Shown one piece after another: positions 1 to 6,330 of a stretch of 6,956 nt of DNA. The notes beneath the pieces are model-generated. The model was not told where the DNA came from. It saw only the letters and a list, made by a program, of their open reading frames with translations, and searched no databases. A program made the position numbers and the translations under genes. This DNA is from Gammaproteobacteria bacterium (GTDB lineage Bacteria > Pseudomonadota > Gammaproteobacteria > GCA-001735895). The DNA lies in the NCBI GenBank assembly GCA_003645435.1, contig QNFD01000138.1, positions 1 to 6,956 of the forward strand, in the 5' to 3' direction. Numbering within the stretch: the stretch's first letter is position 1; every line of letters starts with the position of its first letter.

Positions 1-815
1 TAGGTATCGCCGTATTCGGGGCGATCAGCCTGGCTCAAAATTCCTGTTGCCAGCGTGGTCGCGCGAAACGGTTCGTCGACGATATTACCGTTTTCACTGC
101 CGTATGAAGATGGACGCATCTTACTCTTCTGGCTGAGAATCATTTCGGCCGATTCGCCCAGATTATTTTTTCGTCCAAACACCTCGGTGCAATCAGACAG
201 GACTTCAACAAAGGAGAATCCTCTATGCGCAAGGGCTTCACGTAACAAGTCCTTCAGGGCAGGCGTGTGAATGGTTACTTCCCGCCCGACAAAGCTGGCG
301 CCGGCGGCAATCGCCAGCGCACAAGCATCAAATACGGGTTCGATGCTGCCAGTTGGAGAGGTTGTAGTGTATCGGGTTTCCGATGTGGTAGGTGAAGCCT
401 GCCCACCTGTCATACCATAGACTTCATTATTTAACATCATGCAGGTCAGGTTCAGATTGCGACGACAGGCGTGAATTAAATGATTGCCTCCGATCGCAAG
501 ACTGTCTCCATCGCCGGTAATCACGATGACATTAAGATCAGGCCTTGCCAACGCCAGTCCCGTTGCATAGGTCAGGGGGCGACCATGGGTAGTATGAAAC
601 GTATTGGCGTCGATATAGGCGCCGATACGACCGGAGCAACCAATGCCTGACACAATTGCCAGATTATCTTTTTCGATATCGAGTTCATATATCGCCCACA
701 ACAGTGCGCGCATCGCGATGCCGTGGCCACAGCCGGGACACAGGAAGTGCGGAAACATGTCGAGACGCAGGTAATCGCGAATATTGAAACCATCGATGCT
801 GTTTTTGCTATCCAT
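1..815 (-). CDS. korB: 2-oxoglutarate:ferredoxin oxidoreductase beta subunit, KorB-like (3' end beyond window)
   Basis: This is the TPP-binding beta subunit of a 2-oxoacid:ferredoxin oxidoreductase, most like 2-oxoglutarate synthase (2-oxoglutarate + CoA + oxidised ferredoxin to succinyl-CoA + CO2 + reduced ferredoxin); cytoplasmic. The frame is open from ATG 815 to the left edge, giving 271 visible residues without a stop. The four cysteines expected to hold the proximal [4Fe-4S] cluster are present: C26 and C29 in LCPGCGHG, C60 in GIGCSGR and C209 in LSDCTEVFG. The TPP/Mg signature is GDGDSLAIGGNH (101-112) followed by LNNEVYGMTGGQ, and HTTHGRP (74-80) is also family-typical. The start overlaps the korA stop by 8 bp (ATGGATAG) and has no clear Shine-Dalgarno, so translation is probably coupled to korA. 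The subfamily call is strong. The exact 2-oxoacid is inferred, and the missing C-terminus could carry a variation I cannot see. Confidence 0.93.
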   Translation of the reverse strand, partial: MDSKNSIDGFNIRDYLRLDMFPHFLCPGCGHGIAMRALLWAIYELDIEKDNLAIVSGIGCSGRIGAYIDANTFHTTHGRPLTYATGLALARPDLNVIVITGDGDSLAIGGNHLIHACRRNLNLTCMMLNNEVYGMTGGQASPTTSETRYTTTSPTGSIEPVFDACALAIAAGASFVGREVTIHTPALKDLLREALAHRGFSFVEVLSDCTEVFGRKNNLGESAEMILSQKSKMRPSSYGSENGNIVDEPFRATTLATGILSQADRPEYGDT

Positions 816-1956
816 GTTTGACAAGTTCATTGATCTTTTCTTCAATTTCAGATGGCTCGATAGGTTCACCATCAATTCTATTTAATCCGGCTACGGTTTT
901 GGAACCGGCACACAGACGCTCGACCTCCAAAATCATTTGTCCGGCATTCAACTCCGGGACGAGCACAATTTTGGCTGAAGACACCGCCTTCTTTAAGGCA
1001 GCACCGGGGAACGGCCACAGCGTAATGGGTCGAAACAGGCCAACTTTCAAACCTTTGCTGCGCGAATTCTTTAGCGCACGCTGTGCCGCACGGGCAGAAA
1101 TACCGATAGCACAGATAACCACATCGGCATCATCACATGCCGTCGCCTCCCATGATTCATAGATTGCTTTGTGCATTTCCATTTTGGCGGACATGCGTCT
1201 GATCATGCGATCAACCTGTGCGGGTGCCTGCGTCGGGAAGCCATCTTCCCAATGGGTCAGGCCCGTGGTGTGGGTGCGGTATCCATCGCCGGGTCGTGGC
1301 ATAGGTGGAACCAGATCTTCTGTCTCGCCATACGGTAAGAAGCTCTCCGCCGGGCCTTCGGCAAATTTGCGTGTTTTCAGGGCGATCGAGTCTGGTTCTG
1401 GTATCTCTACGGTTTCGACCAGATGTCCTAGCACTTCATCGTACAAAATAATAACCGGAACACGCAGGGTTTCGCTGAGGTTAAAAGCACGAATGGTCTC
1501 ACTGAAAATTTCCGGCACCGAGTCCGGACTCAGGACAATGACTTCATGGTCACAATGGGTTCCCCAGCGGGCCTGCATAATATCGCCCTGGGATGGGCGA
1601 GTCGGCATACCGGTCGATGGGCCGCCACGCATTACATTTGCAATCACACAGGGAATTTCCGCGCCCGCTGCATAACCAATATTTTCCTGTTTAAGGGAAA
1701 AGCCAGGTCCGCTAGTGGCTGTCATCGATTTTATGCCGCCCATGGAGGCACCAATGACCGCACCGATAGAGGCAATTTCATCCTCCATTTGAATGAATAT
1801 GCCCTCATTTTTCGGTAGTTCGATAGACATTCTCTCGGCAATTTCCGAAGATGGAGTAATCGGATAGCCGGCAAAAAATTTGCAACCAGCGGCAATCGCA
1901 CCCAGTGCGCAAGCGTGGTTACCCTGAATATCTTTGTGGGTTTGATTGTCGGGCAT
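808..1956 (-). CDS. korA: 2-oxoglutarate:ferredoxin oxidoreductase alpha subunit, KorA-like
   Basis: This 382-residue protein is the alpha partner of KorB. It carries the TPP pyrimidine-side domain and domain II. Visible family motifs are GYPITPSSEIAE (30-41), the acidic QMEDEIASIGA segment (56-66) that lies near the TPP pyrimidine ring in relatives, TSGPGFSLKQE (81-91), GGPSTGMPTRPSQGD (111-125) and a C-terminal domain with LFRPITLWPFPG (307-318) and VPELNAGQM (333-341). The length matches stand-alone KorA proteins. Two-subunit KorA enzymes instead carry an N-terminal gamma domain and are much longer, so this enzyme must take its gamma function from another protein. ATG 1956 directly abuts the iorB stop (TAAATG, no gap) and has a GGTGAG ribosome site at 1964-1969, 7 nt upstream. 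The stop overlaps korB by 8 bp. Alternative 2-oxoacid substrates cannot be excluded from sequence alone. Confidence 0.95.
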   Translation of the reverse strand: MPDNQTHKDIQGNHACALGAIAAGCKFFAGYPITPSSEIAERMSIELPKNEGIFIQMEDEIASIGAVIGASMGGIKSMTATSGPGFSLKQENIGYAAGAEIPCVIANVMRGGPSTGMPTRPSQGDIMQARWGTHCDHEVIVLSPDSVPEIFSETIRAFNLSETLRVPVIILYDEVLGHLVETVEIPEPDSIALKTRKFAEGPAESFLPYGETEDLVPPMPRPGDGYRTHTTGLTHWEDGFPTQAPAQVDRMIRRMSAKMEMHKAIYESWEATACDDADVVICAIGISARAAQRALKNSRSKGLKVGLFRPITLWPFPGAALKKAVSSAKIVLVPELNAGQMILEVERLCAGSKTVAGLNRIDGEPIEPSEIEEKINELVKHG

Positions 1957-2901
1957 TTACGCGCTCACCGCTGCTTGAGTTGTTTTTTTCACATCAATTG
2001 CGAAATCCGGGCATAGCCACTCGCAAATCCGACAGCCTGTACAGGCATCGGGATCAGTCAGTTCGACCTTTTGTTCCGCATTTAGAATAAGGCAGCGTTC
2101 CGGGCAAACCTTGACGCAGATATCGCAACCCTTGCACCATTCCAGGGTCAGTATCAACTCAAATTCTTCATCAACAGGCTGGGGGGTGACGTGTGGTACA
2201 AGAACCGGAGCCTGTTTTGGAGCTTCGCCTGCCTTGCGGGACTGTTCAACCCAATGTCGACCGGCCTCGAAGGCCTCCAGATTGAGGTCAACGGTTTTTG
2301 ATGGCACCATCTCGCTGATGACCTTGCGCCAAACTTCAACGGGGAAGTCCAGAATAGCCGACAAGGTGCCAAGCAATACCGTATTGGAAATCCGGTAATT
2401 GCCTATTTCTGTAGCAATAGCGGTAGCATCAAGCGCGTAACCGTCATACAGATTTTCGAGAATTTCGCTCGGTAGTTGAGTGCTGTAACCCGACTGAGCA
2501 CCGCGCTTTCGATCCAGGTGGGCGAACGGTGGTATAATATGCTGCGTATCCGCAATCAGTGTTCCAGTCTTCTTGTTCAGGTGGTTTAGCCAGCGCAATC
2601 CTTCTGCCCACTCGAGGGCCACCAGGATATCGGACTTGCCCTTTGGGATGGTCGGTGACCAGACCCTGGAGCCAAAGCGCACATGGGAGAACACCGTTCC
2701 GCCACGCTTGGCCATACCATGGACCTCGCTTTGTTTTACACTGAAACCCTGTAGCTGGCATATGCGCGCCAGGACCTTCGAAACCATAATAACACCCTGA
2801 CCGCCAACACCGACAATCAACACGTTCTTTACATCATCAACGGCTTTGAGCTCAGAGCCAGGCTCGTTTTTTTCGATCGACATCTTTGGAGGGGTACTCA
2901 C
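1957..2901 (-). CDS. iorB: Indolepyruvate oxidoreductase gamma/beta-type subunit (IorB) fused to a KorD-like 2x[4Fe-4S] ferredoxin
   Basis: This 314-residue protein has two domains. Residues about 25-220 are the OFOR gamma domain of the IorB type: VLIVGVGGQGVIM (27-39), KQSEVHGMAKRGGTVFSHVRFG (56-77, read as two motifs) and SPTIPKGKSDILVALEWAEG (82-101). A Pro-rich linker (about 225-248) leads to a bacterial-type ferredoxin with two CxxCxxCxxxCP motifs: C256, C259, C262, C266 and C287, C290, C293, C297. This second domain resembles the delta subunit (KorD) of four-subunit enzymes, and most stand-alone IorB proteins (about 200 aa) lack it. The likely role is passing electrons from the TPP active site to external ferredoxin. 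The start is uncertain: GTG 2901 leaves 12 bp after the iorA stop, while ATG 2883 gives six fewer residues. Neither has a convincing ribosome site. No stop interrupts the linker, so this is a true in-frame fusion. Confidence 0.92.
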   Translation of the reverse strand: MSTPPKMSIEKNEPGSELKAVDDVKNVLIVGVGGQGVIMVSKVLARICQLQGFSVKQSEVHGMAKRGGTVFSHVRFGSRVWSPTIPKGKSDILVALEWAEGLRWLNHLNKKTGTLIADTQHIIPPFAHLDRKRGAQSGYSTQLPSEILENLYDGYALDATAIATEIGNYRISNTVLLGTLSAILDFPVEVWRKVISEMVPSKTVDLNLEAFEAGRHWVEQSRKAGEAPKQAPVLVPHVTPQPVDEEFELILTLEWCKGCDICVKVCPERCLILNAEQKVELTDPDACTGCRICEWLCPDFAIDVKKTTQAAVSA

Positions 2902-2913
2902 TCTTAGCGTATA

Positions 2914-4737
2914 TTATCGAGGTACGGCGACAATGCTGTTGGTCGAACAGACCTGGGCACACATGGAACAACCGATGCAGGAGTCGGGGTTGATTTCCAC
3001 CTTGTGATGACCGTCGTACCATTCATCGCTCCACACCAGGGCCGGACAGCCTAAATTCATACAAGATTGACAGGCCGTGCAATTTTCAGCGCGCACCATC
3101 ATGGTTTCACCGCGAATCCTGACCGGGTCAAGAACGCAGGGACGATCAGAAATTACCACGGAGACACCCCTGAATTCGGTGGCTTCGCGGAAGGTTTTCA
3201 GCATAGCTCCGAGGTCGTAAGAATCGGCCCGCCTAATCCATTTGACTCCGATTGCCTCAAATAACGTCTCAAAGTCCACGCGGTGGGTTTTATCACCAGA
3301 CAGGCTTCGACCCGTTGCTGCATGGTTCTGACCGCCGGTCATCGCAGTGATGTGATTATCAAGCAAGATAACGGTGATATTTACATTGTTGTAGACTGCA
3401 TCGATAAGCGGCGGAATGCCGGAATGCAGCATGGTAGAATCACCGATGGTTGCAACTATCGGGCGGGTTTGCCCCCCGGCTTTGGCCATTCCGATAGCGT
3501 TACCAATACTCGATCCCATGGATACGCATGTATCGATGGAACTCAGCGGTCTAACCGCAGCCAGAGTATAACATCCGATATCACCAGCCACGCGGGCATC
3601 AAGATTACGCAGGGACATATAACTGGAAATATGCGGACACCCGGCACATAGCACAGGTGGGCGCGGCGGGGCATAGACGTCCCATTCCGGTTCGTCGCCT
3701 TCAGTTTCAAGTACGCCAGAACGTACAAAGGAATCACGAACCGATTCGGGTGAGAACTCTCCCATTCGCGAGAAGAAAGCCTTGCCTTCGACCTGAACGC
3801 CCATGGCCTGGATTTCATTCTCGATGATCGGCTCGAGTTCTTCGACAACAAACAGACGATCGACGCAAGCGGCAAACTTTTTGATCATTTCATCAGGTAA
3901 CGGATAAGAACAACCCAGCTTCAGCACACTGGCTTCGGGCAGTACTTCTTTTACATAGGTGTAAGCTGTCGAGAGCGTAACTACCCCGATCCTGGAACTG
4001 CCTTTTTCCCATCGGGTCAAATCGGAAGTGTTAAGAAATTCCCTGAAATTTTCTTCGCGCCTGACCAACTTTGGATGACTGGTGCGCGCATTGCTCGGGA
4101 TCATCACATTCTTGTCTGGATTTTCGACGAATTCCTTCATCGGTACATTGTCACGCTCGCTAACATTAACAATGGAACGGGTATGGGATAGACGCGTGGT
4201 ACCACGTACCATGATCGGACTATCAAAACGTTCGCTCAAATCGAAGGCGAGTTTCGTGTAATCCAGCGCTTCCTGCGCGTCACTGGGCTCCAACGTCGGT
4301 GTCATAGCCATCCGGCTATAAAGGCGTGAATCCTGTTCGTTTTGCGAACTGTGAATGCCAGGATCATCGCAGACTACAAGAACCAGTCCGGCGTTTACAC
4401 CGATATAAGTCATCGACATAAAGGCATCGGAGGCCACATTCAGGCCGACATGCTTCATGGAGGTTATCGCGCGTGCACCTGCAAACGAGGCGCCGATGGC
4501 CACATCGAAGGCGACTTTTTCATTAGTAGACCACTGAGCGCTCAAATCTTCCTTCGGATATAGCGCCAGGTTTTCCATGATTTCGGTACTTGGCGTTCCC
4601 GGATAGGCGGCCCCTACCCTAACACCGCCTTCCCAGGCGCCACGGGCTATAGCCTCGTTACCCGTCATTGGAAGTTGTTCACTTTTGCTACCGGTTTCTT
4701 CAACAGATTCAGTCTTTGACTGATGTTTCACACTCAT
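2914..4737 (-). CDS. iorA: Indolepyruvate:ferredoxin oxidoreductase large subunit, IorA-like (2-oxoacid oxidoreductase alpha-beta fusion)
   Basis: This 607-residue large subunit (from ATG 4737) belongs to the family that oxidatively decarboxylates arylpyruvates to arylacetyl-CoA with ferredoxin as acceptor. Domains in order: pyrimidine-side domain with NEAIARGAWEGG and AAYPGTPSTEI (44-54), then NEKVAFDVAIGAS; the IorA-typical DDPGIHSSQNEQDSR (124-138); domain II; the TPP-binding domain with LCAGCPH (C364, C367), GDIGCYTL (C389) and GDST (432-435) followed by DNHITAMTGGQ (461-471); and a C-terminal 2x[4Fe-4S] module with C553, C556, C559, C564 and C587, C590, C593, C597. The first cluster motif has the CxxCxxCxxxxCP spacing usual in IorA. 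The second ends in CS rather than CP, which leaves the ligands intact. The frame is open upstream to a TTG at 4830, but that codon lies inside an FNR-type site and adds 31 residues unlike the family, so I chose ATG 4737. Natural substrate unproven. Confidence 0.93.
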   Translation of the reverse strand: MSVKHQSKTESVEETGSKSEQLPMTGNEAIARGAWEGGVRVGAAYPGTPSTEIMENLALYPKEDLSAQWSTNEKVAFDVAIGASFAGARAITSMKHVGLNVASDAFMSMTYIGVNAGLVLVVCDDPGIHSSQNEQDSRLYSRMAMTPTLEPSDAQEALDYTKLAFDLSERFDSPIMVRGTTRLSHTRSIVNVSERDNVPMKEFVENPDKNVMIPSNARTSHPKLVRREENFREFLNTSDLTRWEKGSSRIGVVTLSTAYTYVKEVLPEASVLKLGCSYPLPDEMIKKFAACVDRLFVVEELEPIIENEIQAMGVQVEGKAFFSRMGEFSPESVRDSFVRSGVLETEGDEPEWDVYAPPRPPVLCAGCPHISSYMSLRNLDARVAGDIGCYTLAAVRPLSSIDTCVSMGSSIGNAIGMAKAGGQTRPIVATIGDSTMLHSGIPPLIDAVYNNVNITVILLDNHITAMTGGQNHAATGRSLSGDKTHRVDFETLFEAIGVKWIRRADSYDLGAMLKTFREATEFRGVSVVISDRPCVLDPVRIRGETMMVRAENCTACQSCMNLGCPALVWSDEWYDGHHKVEINPDSCIGCSMCAQVCSTNSIVAVPR

Positions 4738-4741
4738 AAAG

Positions 4742-4746
4742 CCCCA
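4742..4746 (-). promoter_or_regulatory. Weak Shine-Dalgarno before ATG of iorA
   Basis: On the minus strand CTGGGGCTTTATG places a TGGGG purine-rich site 4 nt before ATG 4737. It is only a partial match to GGAGG and the spacing is short. It nevertheless favours this start over TTG 4830, which has no ribosome site and overlaps the FNR-type box. Confidence 0.45.
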
Positions 4747-4760
4747 GAAATAATAATCGA

Positions 4761-4775
4761 TGGGTAATCTACCCA
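4761..4775. repeat. Short perfect inverted repeat in the iorA leader
   Basis: TGGGTA and TACCCA form 6-bp arms around a 3-nt loop. If transcription starts near 4782 as the FNR-dependent promoter predicts, this stem sits at the very 5' end of the iorA mRNA, where it could stabilise the transcript. It has no following U tract, so it is not a terminator. It could also be a small operator or chance. Confidence 0.4.
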
Positions 4776-4788
4776 CATAATCCGATGG

Positions 4789-4794
4789 AAAGTA
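4789..4794 (-). promoter_or_regulatory. Candidate -10 hexamer of an FNR-dependent class II promoter for iorA
   Basis: Minus-strand TACTTT keeps the two most important -10 bases (first T, second A) and the final T, but matches only 3 of 6 positions. Its centre is 32 bp from the centre of the FNR-type box at 4817-4830. That is the spacing of activators bound near -41.5, and it predicts a start near 4782 and a leader of about 45 nt. A weak -10 with no -35 is normal for activator-dependent promoters. The call rests mostly on geometry. Confidence 0.45.
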
Positions 4795-4816
4795 GCTGGT
4801 AGTATCTATTCTTACA

Positions 4817-4830
4817 TTGATCTTGATCAA
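4817..4830. promoter_or_regulatory. FNR/ANR-type binding site, perfect consensus
   Basis: The sequence TTGATCTTGATCAA matches the FNR/ANR consensus TTGAT-N4-ATCAA at all ten defined bases. It lies 80 bp upstream of ATG 4737, just ahead of the only plausible promoter gap in the OFOR operon. FNR-family proteins are oxygen-sensing regulators with an [4Fe-4S] cluster. Activation under low oxygen would suit the oxygen-labile Fe-S enzymes encoded downstream. A CRP/FNR paralogue such as Dnr could use the same site. A match this good is expected by chance well below once in a window this size. Confidence 0.75.
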
Positions 4831-4864
4831 GTTGTTGGTCTTTATCCGAGGGCACGAGTATATC

Positions 4865-4885
4865 GAGTGCCTGCATGAGGCACTC
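4865..4885. repeat. Hairpin GAGTGCCT / AGGCACTC with competing dyad
   Basis: The arms form a perfect 8-bp stem with a 5-nt loop. The right arm shares ACTC with a second 5-bp dyad (ACTCC/GGAGT, 4882-4896), so the two folds exclude each other. ATATC (4860-4864) and GATAT (4898-4902) could close an outer stem. Neither strand has a U tract after it, so this is not an intrinsic terminator. In a minus-strand transcript it would sequester the Shine-Dalgarno and ATG of the small ORF starting at 4876. Confidence 0.45.
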
Positions 4886-4931
4886 CGGTATGGAGTCGAT
4901 ATCGGTTAGACGGGTAATATTGACGGGACAC

Positions 4932-4960
4932 TGATCCAGCGCTGAAACAGGGCTGGATCA
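4932..4960. repeat. 9-bp-arm inverted repeat, possible operator
   Basis: TGATCCAGC (4932-4940) and GCTGGATCA (4952-4960) are exact inverted copies separated by 11 bp, so the arm centres are 20 bp apart, about two helical turns. This is the geometry of many dimeric-regulator operators. It lies directly downstream of a candidate sigma70 -10 (4961-4966) and would cover the start site. As RNA it could fold further through an inner CTG/CAG pair. On the plus strand a T-rich but interrupted stretch follows, so a weak plus-strand terminator is an alternative. Confidence 0.45.
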
Positions 4961-4988
4961 ATTTTAAACATTGTTTTTACAGGCTCAA
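4961..4988 (-). promoter_or_regulatory. Candidate sigma70 promoter upstream of the OFOR operon
   Basis: On the minus strand TTGAGC (4983-4988, 4 of 6 to TTGACA) is followed after 16 bp by TAAAAT (4961-4966, 5 of 6 to TATAAT). The predicted start is near 4954, inside the dyad at 4932-4960, with a leader of about 217 nt before iorA. The local A/T richness makes chance matches likely. If real, it would be a second, oxygen-independent promoter for the operon or the promoter of the small ORF. Confidence 0.35.
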
Positions 4989-5097
4989 AATAAAGATACA
5001 TTCTTGATAAGATCATGCTGTCTACGAGTGTAGAAGTATAAACCTTATCGCCGCTACCCCGCTAACTCCTGGAGAAACGAATCGATAATACCTGGCT

Positions 5098-6297
<1,200 letters not shown>

Positions 6298-6330
6298 TTT
6301 TTGCCTCAGGGCGCTTGCGATTTTGTTTTG

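Larger units (their letters stand above)
4769..4876 (-). other. Possible 35-codon leader ORF upstream of iorA
   Basis: An ATG at 4876 is preceded by GGAG with 6-nt spacing (CCGGAGTGCCTCATG), the best Shine-Dalgarno in the intergenic region. The ORF ends at TAG 4769, 31 bp before the iorA ATG. The SD and the ATG lie in the stem and loop of the hairpin at 4865-4885, so folding would hide the start. The peptide contains one Tyr-Tyr pair and no run of any one amino acid, so classical attenuation is not supported. Transcripts from the FNR-type promoter would miss its start. It may instead be part of the possible broken gene covering 4769-5016. Confidence 0.22.
4769..5016 (-). pseudogene. Possible frameshifted small gene of unknown function
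   Basis: Two minus-strand open stretches in different frames look like one broken small protein. The first runs from ATG 5016 to TAA 4906-4908 (36 codons, including KTMFKIDPALFQRWISVP). The second is open from about 4957 to TAG 4769-4771 and reads VNITRLTDIDSIPECL then MQALDILVPSDKDQQLDQDQ, with coding-like codons. One extra C in the CCC run near 4923-4925 would join them into ...FQRWISVPVNITRL.... This could be decay, a sequencing error in a homopolymer, or coincidence. I recognise no family. The end past DQQLDQDQ looks less coding-like, and the FNR-type box lies within this stretch. Confidence 0.22.
4738..5097. other. 360-bp intergenic region between thiolase and iorA
   Basis: This is the only gap of notable size in the window. 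No intrinsic terminator follows the thiolase stop (TAA 5098-5100): no stem with a U tract is seen on the minus strand, so read-through into iorA is possible. Besides the elements listed separately it holds a 5-bp-arm dyad TCTAC/GTAGA (5021-5034). No tRNA, riboswitch or other RNA gene was recognised. The density of inverted repeats is higher than in the flanking coding DNA. Confidence 0.7.

Noticed and set aside
1169..1675. 168-codon plus-strand open frame opposite korA
   Set aside because: It lies antisense to a well-supported korA and its translation has no recognisable motif; it mirrors the codon pattern of the real gene.
3283..3651. 122-codon plus-strand open frame opposite iorA
   Set aside because: Antisense shadow of the TPP-binding domain region of iorA, with no family features or ribosome site.
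4865..4885. Hairpin considered as a rho-independent terminator
   Set aside because: The stem is good but no U tract follows on either strand.
4932..4978. Dyad plus T-rich stretch considered as a plus-strand terminator
   Set aside because: The T tract is interrupted (ATTTTAAACATTGTTTTT) and there is no plus-strand gene for it to end; the operator reading fits its promoter position better.
5004..5016. TTGATAAGATCAT considered as a second FNR box
   Set aside because: The spacer is 3 rather than 4 bp and the last base differs, so it does not fit the consensus.
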